The translations under genes were made by a program, and so were the position numbers. A stretch of DNA of 64,000 nt from Streptomyces amritsarensis (GTDB taxonomy: Bacteria; Actinomycetota; Actinomycetes; Streptomycetales; Streptomycetaceae): NCBI RefSeq assembly GCF_001953875.1, contig NZ_MQUR01000010.1, positions 62,001-126,000 on the forward strand, in the 5' to 3' direction. This document shows positions 7,567-15,054 of the stretch, in pieces; position 1 is the stretch's first letter; the number at the start of each line of letters is the position of its first letter. Under the pieces are notes generated by a model. It was not told where the DNA came from and did not search any database. It saw only the letters and a list, made by a program, of their open reading frames with translations.

Positions 7567-8838
7567 ATGACACAGACGCACACGATGGTACGGGCGGTCA
7601 ACCACCTCACCACCCGCTGGGCCGCGCAGGCCGTGGACGGCACCCGGGGCACGGTCCTCACCGCGGCCGGGGTCTGGCCGCTGCTCGCCCTGCTCGCGGA
7701 CGGCGCCGACGGGCCCGCCCGCGACGAACTGGCCGAGGCCCTGGGCATACCCGCCGAGGACGCGGCCGGGGCCGCGCGGGAGCTGCTGGCCGAGCTGGCC
7801 GGCGTACGGGGGCTCAGCACGGCGACCGGCCTGTGGGCCGCGGCCGACCTGCCGCTGGAGGCGGGGTGGTCGGCGAAGCTCCCGCCCGGTACCCGCGGCA
7901 CGCTGACCGGTGACCTGGAGGCGGACACGAGGACCCTGGACGGGTGGGCGGCGGACCGGACGGGCGGCCTGATCGAACGCATGCCGGTCACCCTCCAGGA
8001 CGACACCCGTCTCGTGCTCGCCTCCGCGCTCGCGCTGACGCTGAAGTGGGCGGAGCCGTTCCGGGAGTTCCCGGGCGGGCCGTCCGAGGGCCCCTGGGCG
8101 GGGCGCGCCCTGCGGCAGCTGTCGCGCACCACGTCCTCGCTGGATCCGGTCCGGGTGGCGCAGGGCCCCACGGGTCCGGTCACGGCCTTGGAGGTCACCG
8201 GCGCCGGCGACATGGACGTGGACGTGCACCTGGTGCTCGGCGACCCGGCGGCGCCGGCCGCCGAGGTGCTGGCGGCCGGCATCGCGGCCGTCTCCGGGTG
8301 CCTTCCGTCCGTGGCGGGCGACGCCCTCCCGGACGGAAGTCCCGGACCCGGCCTGGCGATCGCGACGGTGGAGGCGTTCAGCCCGCAGCCCCAGCTGTCC
8401 GTGTCCACGGTGGCCTTCTCCCTGTCCGCGGAGCACGACCTGCTGGAGGACGCGACACTGTTCGGGCTCCTGACCGCCACCGACGCGGCCCGCGGGCACT
8501 TCCCCGGCATCAGCCGGGACGGCCTCGCCATCGCCTCGGCACGGCAGTCGGCGATGGCCCGGTTCCACGCCGCCGGGTTCGAGGCGGCGGCGGTCACCGC
8601 CATCGCCGCCAGGCCGGGCGGGGCCGCCCGGCCGGTGAGCCACCGGGTCCGCCGCGCCGTGGTCAGGTTCGACCGGCCGTTCGGCTTCCTGGCCGTCCAC
8701 CGCGCCTGCGGGCTGGTCCTGGCCGCGGGCTGGGTCACCGATCCGGAACCGGCGGCGCGGCCTCGGCCCGGGGCGGCGGGCCCGCTCCCTCCGCCGCCGT
8801 TCCCCGGTGTGCGGCCGCCAGCGCCGCCGTCTCGGTGA
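7567..8838 (+). CDS. Serpin-family protease inhibitor
   Basis: A 423-residue protein with the serpin fold. The hinge of the reactive loop reads GFEAAAVTAIAARPGG, matching the small-residue pattern of inhibitory serpins, and the C-terminal motif FDRPFGFLAVHR plus LVLAAGWVTDPEP matches the conserved serpin end. No signal peptide is visible, suggesting an intracellular target protease, which is unknown. The start ATG at 7567 gives the expected N-terminal helix; an upstream extension in frame is shadow of the chitinase. The protein has about 28 extra Pro/Arg-rich residues after the usual serpin end, produced where the gene overlaps the convergent sugar-kinase gene by 104 nt. Confidence 0.85.
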   Translation: MTQTHTMVRAVNHLTTRWAAQAVDGTRGTVLTAAGVWPLLALLADGADGPARDELAEALGIPAEDAAGAARELLAELAGVRGLSTATGLWAAADLPLEAGWSAKLPPGTRGTLTGDLEADTRTLDGWAADRTGGLIERMPVTLQDDTRLVLASALALTLKWAEPFREFPGGPSEGPWAGRALRQLSRTTSSLDPVRVAQGPTGPVTALEVTGAGDMDVDVHLVLGDPAAPAAEVLAAGIAAVSGCLPSVAGDALPDGSPGPGLAIATVEAFSPQPQLSVSTVAFSLSAEHDLLEDATLFGLLTATDAARGHFPGISRDGLAIASARQSAMARFHAAGFEAAAVTAIAARPGGAARPVSHRVRRAVVRFDRPFGFLAVHRACGLVLAAGWVTDPEPAARPRPGAAGPLPPPPFPGVRPPAPPSR

Positions 8839-9769
8839 AGGCCGGGATCCGCCCGGTGCCGCCGCGGCCGGACACCGACAGGGAGGCGGCGGCGATGCCG
8901 TGGGCCACGGCGTCCTCGAGGGTGTCGCCGAGGACGAGCCGGGCGGTCGCGGTGCCCGCGAAGCAGTCGCCCGCACCCGTCGCGTCGACGGGTGCGGGGT
9001 TTACTGGCACCGGGTGGTGGACCGCCCGTGTGCCGTCGTCCAGCAGGAGCCGGCCGGCCCCGGCGGTGACCGCGACGGTACGGGCCCCGAGCGCCCGCAA
9101 CCGGGTGGCGGCCGTACGCGGGTCGGCGGTGTCGAGGAGGGCCTGCGCGTCGGCCGGGCAGGAGGTCTTGAGCAGGGCGGTCAGCGGGGCGATCCGGGCG
9201 AGCAGGTCCCGTGCCTCGGCCCGGCCGGTGAGCCGGGGGCGGAAGTTGGGGTCGTACGTCACGTGCCCGCCCGCCCGGTGGACGAGACGGGCGGCGGCCA
9301 GGACGGCGGCCCGGCTGCTCGGTGACAGGGCGCCGGTGATCCCGCTGGTGACGAGCGCCCCGCAGCGGTTCAGCAGTGCGGCCCAGGACGCGATGTGCCG
9401 CGGAGCCAGGGTGGATCCGGCGCTGCGGGTGCGCCAGTAGACGAACGCGCGGTCGCCGTCGGGGTCGGCGGAGAGCAGGTAGGCGCCGTTGGGACGCGGG
9501 GCGCGGCGTACGTGGGAGACGTCCACGCCGAGTTCGGCGGCCCGCCGCAGCAGCGGGACGCTGAGCTCGTCGTCGCCGACCACGGCGAGCAGGGCGGTCC
9601 GGGCCCCGGCGGCAGCGGCGGCGGCCGCGGCGTTGAGGGCGTCGCCGGAGTAGGACAGGCGGGCCGCGGTGCCGTCGGCGGCTTCACGCAGGGCGGTGCC
9701 CGCGTGGATCTCGACCAGGACCTCGCCGAGTACGAGGACGTCGTAGCCGGTGGCGGCCCGCCCGGTCAC
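8735..9769 (-). CDS. PfkB-family sugar kinase, probable 2-keto-3-deoxygluconate kinase
   Basis: A 344-residue ribokinase-fold enzyme. Seen: the substrate-binding GDALNAAAAAAAAGA region (about residue 45), TYDPNFRP typical of KDG/fructokinase-like members, and the PfkB signature DATGAGDCFAG with catalytic Asp. It should phosphorylate 2-keto-3-deoxygluconate to KDPG. The GTG start overlaps the stop of the KDPG aldolase gene (GTGA), so the two steps are co-translated: KDG to KDPG to pyruvate plus glyceraldehyde-3-phosphate, the end of uronate/galactose-type catabolism. The C-terminal tail is Pro/Glu-rich and overlaps the serpin gene on the other strand. Confidence 0.82.
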   Translation of the reverse strand: MTGRAATGYDVLVLGEVLVEIHAGTALREAADGTAARLSYSGDALNAAAAAAAAGARTALLAVVGDDELSVPLLRRAAELGVDVSHVRRAPRPNGAYLLSADPDGDRAFVYWRTRSAGSTLAPRHIASWAALLNRCGALVTSGITGALSPSSRAAVLAAARLVHRAGGHVTYDPNFRPRLTGRAEARDLLARIAPLTALLKTSCPADAQALLDTADPRTAATRLRALGARTVAVTAGAGRLLLDDGTRAVHHPVPVNPAPVDATGAGDCFAGTATARLVLGDTLEDAVAHGIAAASLSVSGRGGTGRIPAFTETAALAAAHRGTAAEGAGPPPRAEAAPPVPDR

Positions 9770-10458
9770 GGCCGCACCTGCGGGGCCGCGGCGCGGTGGG
9801 CGGCGGGGCCCCGGACACCGGCGGCGTCCCCGCCCGGCCGGACCGGTGGGGCGACCGGCGTGAACGCGGCGAACACGGCGGCCAGTGCGTCCGGGTCGGC
9901 CGGCAGGCCGCTGCCGATGCCGACGGCGGTGGCGCCGGCGGCGATCCAGTCGGGGACCTCGTCGGGCCGGATGCCGCCGGTCGGTACGAGCACCGCGTCC
10001 GGCAGGACGGCCCGGAGGGAGCGGACGAACCCCGGGCCGCCCACATGGGCCGGGAAGACCTTGGCCGCTCCGGCGGCGCGGACGGCGGAGGCGATCTCGG
10101 CGGGGGTGAACCCGCCCTCGATGAAGACGGCTCCGTGCCGCGCGGCGGCCTCGCGGACCTCGGGCGCCGGGTACGGGGAGACCAGGAAGGCGGCGCCCGC
10201 GTCCAGGGCGGCCCGGGCCTGCGCGGCGGTGGTCACCGTGCCCACCCCGATCAGGGCGGGACGCCCGTGCGCGTCCGCGAGTCCGGCCGTACGGGCGACG
10301 GCCCCGGCCCAGCCGGGCGTGGAGGTGGTCAGCTCGACGGCGCGGCAGCCGGCGGCGAGCAGGGCGGTGGCGGCGCGGACGGCCTGGCCGGCGCCGGCGT
10401 TGCGCAGTACCGGGAGGAGGCGCTGGGCGGCGAGCACCTCGTACGGGTGGCTGGACAT
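9766..10458 (-). CDS. KDPG/KHG aldolase
   Basis: A 230-residue class I aldolase. Conserved pieces are LPVLRN with VELTTSTP, GVGTV, FLVSPYP, the Schiff-base lysine in AAKVFPAHVGG (about residue 135) and PTGGI with the phosphate-binding loop. It splits 2-keto-3-deoxy-6-phosphogluconate into pyruvate and glyceraldehyde-3-phosphate. The next gene, overlapping by 4 nt, is the matching KDG kinase. It is transcribed divergently from the IclR gene, and a perfect palindrome (10475-10491) lies between them, implying IclR control. The N-terminal core is typical; the last 25 residues are a variable Pro/Gly-rich tail. Confidence 0.9.
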   Translation of the reverse strand: MSSHPYEVLAAQRLLPVLRNAGAGQAVRAATALLAAGCRAVELTTSTPGWAGAVARTAGLADAHGRPALIGVGTVTTAAQARAALDAGAAFLVSPYPAPEVREAAARHGAVFIEGGFTPAEIASAVRAAGAAKVFPAHVGGPGFVRSLRAVLPDAVLVPTGGIRPDEVPDWIAAGATAVGIGSGLPADPDALAAVFAAFTPVAPPVRPGGDAAGVRGPAAHRAAAPQVRP

Positions 10459-10474
10459 GGGACCCTCCCCACTT

Positions 10475-10491
10475 GTTCCACGTAGTGGAAC
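10475..10491. promoter_or_regulatory. Palindromic IclR-type operator
   Basis: GTTCCAC-GTA-GTGGAAC, a perfect 7-bp inverted repeat with a 3-nt centre, 17 nt from the aldolase start and 57 nt from the iclR-type start. Its size and TTCCAC half-sites suit an IclR dimer; the adjacent IclR protein is the obvious ligand (inference). Confidence 0.75.
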
Positions 10492-10515
10492 TGCGTATCG
10501 TCCGACGGAACGATG

Positions 10516-10527
10516 TGGTCCAGACCT
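10516..10527 (+). promoter_or_regulatory. Possible DasR-like site
   Basis: TGGTCCAGACCT differs from the chitinase-promoter site at 6067 by one base and from the dre core by two. It lies between the IclR palindrome and the iclR GTG start. Could be real cross-control or chance. Confidence 0.4.
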
Positions 10528-10547
10528 TACTCACTCAGGGAGTTGCC

Positions 10548-11336
10548 GTGCCGACGCATGCCGAGGAAACCCCCGAAGCCGTGCGCGCGGGCCGCTCGTC
10601 GGCGGCCGGTTCGGCGGCGGAGAAGTCCCTGCGCGTCCTGGAGGCGGTGGCGGCGCCGGGCGGTCCGCACCGGCTGACCGACGTGGCGGCGGCCGCCGCC
10701 GTGCCGAAGTCGAGCACCTTCCGCATCCTGGCCTCCCTGGTCGACCAGGGGTTCGTGCGCCAGGAATTCGAGAGCCGCTACGAAGTGGGGCCGCGGCTGC
10801 GCGCACTGTCCGCCCTGGTCGACGGCGGGGAGCCGGCCGGGATCGGGCGCGTCCTCGGCGAACTGCAGCGGGCCACCGGGCAGACGGTCCACCTCGCCCT
10901 GCACAGCGGGGACACGATCACCTACATCCGCAAGCTGGAGGGCGACCAGCCCTTCCGGACGGCCTCCCGGGTCGGCATGCGCATGCCGCTGCACACGACG
11001 GCGATCGGCAAGGGCGTCCTGGCCCACCTGCCCGCCGGGGAGGTGGCCGGACTCGTCGCCGCCACCGGGCTGCCGCGCCGGACGCCGAACACCCTCACCA
11101 GCCCGCAGGCGCTGTACGCGCAGTTGGAGGCGGTCCGCTCGCGCGGCCACGCGCTCGACGACGAGGAGAACGAGCCCACCATCCGCTGCATCGGGGCGGC
11201 GGTGCTCGGACCGTCGGGCCGGCCGGTCGGCGGGGTCAGCGTCACCACGGTGACCTTCCTCGTCTCCCGGGAGGAGATCGAGTCGTACGCACCCGCCGTG
11301 CGCGCCGCCGCGGAGGCGCTGGCGCCCCTGCTGTGA
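10548..11336 (+). CDS. IclR-family transcriptional regulator (probable KDG-pathway repressor)
   Basis: About 262 residues. An N-terminal winged helix (AEKSLRVLEAVAAP then LTDVAAAAAVPKSSTFRILASL, about residues 25-65) is followed by an IclR effector domain with PLHTTAIGKGVLAHLP, the family's most conserved region. I take the GTG at 10548 because AGGGAG lies 5 nt upstream; an in-frame TTG at 10473 would place coding sequence over the operator. It is divergent from the KDPG aldolase/KDG kinase pair with a palindromic operator between, so it likely senses KDG, a related acid or KDPG and controls both directions. Confidence 0.88.
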   Translation: MPTHAEETPEAVRAGRSSAAGSAAEKSLRVLEAVAAPGGPHRLTDVAAAAAVPKSSTFRILASLVDQGFVRQEFESRYEVGPRLRALSALVDGGEPAGIGRVLGELQRATGQTVHLALHSGDTITYIRKLEGDQPFRTASRVGMRMPLHTTAIGKGVLAHLPAGEVAGLVAATGLPRRTPNTLTSPQALYAQLEAVRSRGHALDDEENEPTIRCIGAAVLGPSGRPVGGVSVTTVTFLVSREEIESYAPAVRAAAEALAPLL

Positions 11337-11460
11337 CCCCGGTGGGTGCCCGCAAATGGCCCCCGGGAAAATTCTTCCGATTAACTGTTATCGAGGCCCC
11401 CCTCGGCGGTCTCCCATGTATCGGGCATCATCGACCGCCGGTACGGACAGGGACACTCAC

Positions 11461-13194
11461 ATGACTACTCAGCACACCGCAGCGCTGGTGGCAGCGGCAC
11501 GCGCGGGCGATCCCCGTGCGCAGGACGAGCTCGTCGGCGCCCACCTCCCGCTCGTCTACAACATCGTCGGGCGGGCCCTGAGCGGCTCCTGCGACGTGGA
11601 CGACGTGGTGCAGGACACGATGCTGCGGGCCCTCGACGGGCTCGGCGGCCTGCGCGCGGACGAGTCCTTCCGGTCCTGGCTGGTGGCCATCGCGATGAAC
11701 CGGGTGCGGGCGCACTGGCAGGCCCGGCAGAGCGGCTTCGGCGAGAGCTCCCTGGAGTCCGCCTGGGACGTGGCCGACCCGGGCGCCGACTTCGTCGACC
11801 TGACCGTCGTACGCCTCAACCTGGCGGGCCAGCGCCGCGAGACGGCACGGGCGACGCGCTGGCTGGAGCCCGAGGACCGGGGGCTGCTGTCGCTGTGGTG
11901 GCTGGAGTGCGCCGGGGAGCTGACCCGGGCGGAGGTGGCCACGGCGCTGGAGCTGTCCCCCCAGCACACCGCGGTGCGGGTGCAGCGGATGAAGGCGCAG
12001 TTGGAGGCGGCGCGGGTGGTCGAGCGCGCCTTGGACGCCCAGCCGGGGTGCGAGGAGCTGCGGTCCGTGCTGGCGGGCTGGGACGGTCAGCCGTCGGCGC
12101 TGTGGCGCAAGCGAATAGCCCGTCACGCGCGTGCGTGCGTACGGTGCTCCGGGCTGTGGAGCGGCCTGGTTCCGGCGGAGGGACTGCTGGCCGGTCTGGC
12201 GCTCGTCCCGGTCTCGGCGGCCCTGCTGGCGGGGATGCGCACGGCCGGCCCGGCCGGCTTCACCCCGGCGGCCTTCGCGCAGGGTGTGGGCGCCGAGAGC
12301 GGCGCCACCGGCGGATCCGGCGCCGACGGCCGGTTCGATGCCGACGGCCAATTCCATGCCGACGGCCGGCTTGATGCCGACGGGTTCGATGCCACCGGCC
12401 GGTTCGGCGCCGAGGGCGGGTTCGGTGAGGCGGCGACCCAGCTATCCCCGGTGGCCGGTGCAGGCGCCGGCGGCCGGGGCGCGCTGCGCAGGCGCCGGCA
12501 GAGCCGGCGCCGGGTGGTCGGCGGTGCGGTGGTCGCCGCCTGCGTCGCGGGCGGCGGGCTGGTGTACCTCGGCGGACTGCCCGGTGCCGGCGGTGCGAAG
12601 GACGAGGGCGGCGCGTCCGCGGCGCCCCTGGCGGCGCTCTCGGCCACGGAGTCCGCCGGGGCGCCTTCGCAGTCGCCCTCCCCCTCTCCCTCCGCCTCGG
12701 CCTCTGCGTCCCCCTCGGCGTCGGCGAGCCCGTCGGCGAGCCCGAGCCCCACGCGGAGCCGCAGCACCTCGCCCAGCCCGCGCGCCTCGGCGCCCAAGCC
12801 GGTGCCCGCGCCGCCGGGTATCGCCGGCCAGGTGGTGGCGCTGGTCAACACCGAGCGGGCGGCGGCCGGCTGCGGCCCCCTCAAGGAGGATCCGCAGCTG
12901 CGGGCGGCGGCGCAGGGGCATTCCGACGACATGGCAGCACGGGACTTCTTCGACCACACCAACCCGGACGGCGAGGACCCGGGGCAGCGCACGACGGCGT
13001 CCGGCTACCGCTGGTCGACGTACGGCGAGAACATCGCGAAGGGCCAGCAGACGGCCCAGTCGGTCATGGACTCGTGGATGAAGAGCACGGGCCACCGGGC
13101 GAACATCCTCAACTGCTCCTTCAAGGACATCGGCGTGGGCGTCCACCAGGGCGCGGGCGGCCCCTGGTGGACGCAGAACTTCGGCGCCAAGTAG
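11461..13194 (+). CDS. ECF sigma factor fused to a zinc-finger-like motif, membrane segment(s) and a CAP/SCP domain
   Basis: A 577-residue multi-domain protein. Residues about 1-85 form sigma region 2 (DVDDVVQDTMLRAL, SFRSWLVAIAMNRVR) and about 135-190 region 4 with its HTH (ELTRAEVATALELSPQHTAV). Next comes a ZAS-like His-x3-Cys-x2-Cys (His222, Cys226, Cys229), then a hydrophobic stretch (about 241-260), six Asp/Gly hexapeptide repeats (ADGRFD type, nt 12322-12426), a second hydrophobic segment (about 350-372), a long Ser/Pro/Ala linker, and a CAP domain from about 455. The CAP core is intact: NTERAAAGC, DFFDHTNPDG, YGENIA and STGHRANILN. It looks like sigma factor, anti-sigma-like motif and sensor in one chain. 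Whether CAP is outside depends on whether one or both hydrophobic segments span the membrane. ATG chosen at the start of the sigma homology. Confidence 0.85.
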   Translation: MTTQHTAALVAAARAGDPRAQDELVGAHLPLVYNIVGRALSGSCDVDDVVQDTMLRALDGLGGLRADESFRSWLVAIAMNRVRAHWQARQSGFGESSLESAWDVADPGADFVDLTVVRLNLAGQRRETARATRWLEPEDRGLLSLWWLECAGELTRAEVATALELSPQHTAVRVQRMKAQLEAARVVERALDAQPGCEELRSVLAGWDGQPSALWRKRIARHARACVRCSGLWSGLVPAEGLLAGLALVPVSAALLAGMRTAGPAGFTPAAFAQGVGAESGATGGSGADGRFDADGQFHADGRLDADGFDATGRFGAEGGFGEAATQLSPVAGAGAGGRGALRRRRQSRRRVVGGAVVAACVAGGGLVYLGGLPGAGGAKDEGGASAAPLAALSATESAGAPSQSPSPSPSASASASPSASASPSASPSPTRSRSTSPSPRASAPKPVPAPPGIAGQVVALVNTERAAAGCGPLKEDPQLRAAAQGHSDDMAARDFFDHTNPDGEDPGQRTTASGYRWSTYGENIAKGQQTAQSVMDSWMKSTGHRANILNCSFKDIGVGVHQGAGGPWWTQNFGAK

Positions 13195-13206
13195 GAGGTG
13201 CCCGCG

Positions 13207-13227
13207 GGGCGGCCGGACCGGCCGCCC
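13207..13227. terminator. Bidirectional hairpin between convergent genes
   Basis: GGGCGGCCGG-A-CCGGCCGCCC, a palindrome able to form an 8-bp stem with 5-nt loop in both directions, between the sigma/CAP gene stop and the SDR gene stop. Confidence 0.6.
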
Positions 13228-13234
13228 GGCCGCC

Positions 13235-14143
13235 TCAGCCACGGGCGAGTGCGCGCAGCCGTTCGGCGCAGTCCGGGTGGCGCGGGCTCCAGCCCAGCTC
13301 CGCCCTGGCCCTGGCGTTGGAGACCCGCATGTTCGTCGTGACCATCCGGTGGACGTAGGGGTAGGCGCGCATCAGCCATGTGGGCGCGTTCAGCGGCTTC
13401 GGGGTGGCGAAGGCCTCGGCGACGGCCTTGACGTGCGCGCCGAAGCCCGTGGGCGTGTCGTCGACGATGTTGTACGCCTGTCCGGCGCGGCCGCCGTCGA
13501 CGGCGAGCGCGACGGCCCGGCCGGCGTCCGCCAGGTCGACCCAGGGCAGGACCCGCCCGTGGTCGGCCACCGCCGGGAGCTTGCGGCGGCGCAGCAGCTC
13601 CACAAGGGCGCCGGTTGCGCCGGCCCCGTAGAACAGGCCGAACCGCAGGGCGATCCCCTCGACGCCGGCGGCGCCCAGCACGAGTTGCTCCTTGACCCGC
13701 ATGGCCTCGACGTGGCGGTCCACCGCGCGGTCGCCGGACGGGCCGAACGGGTCCCCGGACTCGGTGAGCACGTGGCGGCCGAAGTCGCGGTAGCCGTAGC
13801 CGAAGACCATCGACTCGGCGATGACGCGCCGGGCGCCGAGCTCGCGGGCGGCCTCCATCAGGTGACCGGTGCCGATGAGGCGCAGGTCGTCGGTGGCGTA
13901 CATGTCCCGGTGTCTCATCGGCGCGTCGCGCAGGGCGGTCGCGGCGTGCACCACCGTGTCGATCCGGAGGCCGTCGACCGCGCGCAGCAGTCCGTCACGG
14001 TCCATCAGGTCGGCCCGTACATCGGCGTCGGCGCCGCGGCCGAGGCCGGTCACGGTGTGGCCGGCGCGGGTGAGCGCGGCGGTGATGTGGCGTCCCAGGA
14101 CTCCGCTCGCCCCGGCCAGCAGTACGTTCTTGGTGTCGGTCAT
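13235..14143 (-). CDS. NAD-dependent epimerase/dehydratase-like (extended SDR) protein
   Basis: A 302-residue extended SDR. The N-terminal GASGVLG dinucleotide loop (about residues 10-16), VVHAATAL strand and Asn/Asp-rich C-terminal half are clear. The usual catalytic Tyr-x3-Lys is not obvious: the expected position reads HVEAMRVKEQ, so the Tyr seems replaced. An alternative in-frame ATG at 14221 overlaps the methyltransferase stop as ATGA with GGGGAG upstream, adding 26 Pro-rich residues; I prefer 14143, where SDR homology begins, but coupling is likely either way. Last gene of the ArsR-MFS-decarboxylase-methyltransferase operon; substrate unknown. Confidence 0.8.
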   Translation of the reverse strand: MTDTKNVLLAGASGVLGRHITAALTRAGHTVTGLGRGADADVRADLMDRDGLLRAVDGLRIDTVVHAATALRDAPMRHRDMYATDDLRLIGTGHLMEAARELGARRVIAESMVFGYGYRDFGRHVLTESGDPFGPSGDRAVDRHVEAMRVKEQLVLGAAGVEGIALRFGLFYGAGATGALVELLRRRKLPAVADHGRVLPWVDLADAGRAVALAVDGGRAGQAYNIVDDTPTGFGAHVKAVAEAFATPKPLNAPTWLMRAYPYVHRMVTTNMRVSNARARAELGWSPRHPDCAERLRALARG

Positions 14144-14217
14144 ACCCGCAGGACCGGCGGCCGGTGGCGGATGTGACATCGGGGGCGGTGTGACCTGGGT
14201 CTCCCCGGTCCTCCGCG

Positions 14218-15045
14218 TCATGGCCGTGCGTCGCTCCCCGGGCCGGGCGGGCGCCTGCCCCGGACCGTCCACGCGCGGGCGGCGAGGGCGACCGCGCCGC
14301 CGGGGTCGGTGGGGAGGGCCTCCGCGAGCCGGGTGCGCAGCCGCTCCCGGGCCGCGGGGGTGAGGGTCGCGACGTAGCCGGGGGCCGGCCCTTGGCCGCG
14401 GAGGAAGGGCTCCCACAGGTCGTCGAACCCGCCGAAGACCGTGGGCACCTCGACGGGGGCGACCCTCACGTCGACCAGTCCGGCCCCGCTCCACAGGGCG
14501 CGCAGCGGGCCGGGCCGGCACAGCGCGAAGCGGCGGCCCTCGTCCAGTGCCGCGGCCGCCGGGTCGAGGGCGGCCGCGGCGTCCCAGAAGCGGCGCAGGA
14601 GGGCCATGCCGTCGGCGTAGTCCCACACGTACGCCGCGACCAGGCCGCCGGGCCGGACCACCCGGGCGGCCTCGGCGACCGCCGCCCCGGGCGGTTGGAG
14701 GAAGTTGAGGGCCAGCCCGCTGACGACCGCGTCGAACGCCGCGTCGCGGACCGGCAGCGCCGACGCGTCGGCCACGGCGAAGCGGGCGGGTGCGGGCGCC
14801 GCGGCCCGGGCCGCGCGCACGAATTCCGGCGACCGGTCCAGCCCCAGCAGGGTGCGCGGCCGGCACCGCGAGGCGACCGCCGCGGTCAGCGCCCCGGTGC
14901 CGCAGCCGACGTCGAGCCAGCACAGGCCGGCCGGGCCGCCGAGCCGTGTCACGAACACCTCGGCGACCCGGCGGCTCCACCGGCCCATGTACCGCTCGTA
15001 GGCGTCGCCTTCCGCCCAGACGTCGGACGGGCCGCCCGCCTGCAT
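14218..15045 (-). CDS. Class I SAM-dependent methyltransferase
   Basis: A 275-residue Rossmann-fold methyltransferase of the UbiE/type 11 group. Motif I is LDVGCGTGAL (about residue 44), followed by LGLDRSPEFV, ADASALPVRDAAFDAV and ARVVRPGG. The start lies only 9 nt after the glutamate decarboxylase stop and its end overlaps a possible start of the SDR gene, so it belongs to the leftward five-gene operon. A small-molecule acceptor is likely, since the YMGRWSRR N-terminus is shared with generic Streptomyces methyltransferases, but nothing identifies it. Confidence 0.88.
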   Translation of the reverse strand: MQAGGPSDVWAEGDAYERYMGRWSRRVAEVFVTRLGGPAGLCWLDVGCGTGALTAAVASRCRPRTLLGLDRSPEFVRAARAAAPAPARFAVADASALPVRDAAFDAVVSGLALNFLQPPGAAVAEAARVVRPGGLVAAYVWDYADGMALLRRFWDAAAALDPAAAALDEGRRFALCRPGPLRALWSGAGLVDVRVAPVEVPTVFGGFDDLWEPFLRGQGPAPGYVATLTPAARERLRTRLAEALPTDPGGAVALAARAWTVRGRRPPGPGSDARP

Positions 15046-15054
15046 CCCGTGCTG

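Noticed and set aside
5219..7573. Very long minus-strand open frame opposite the chitinase
   Set aside because: It is the typical GC-rich antisense shadow, lacks family motifs, and would read through the DasR-like site and repeats.
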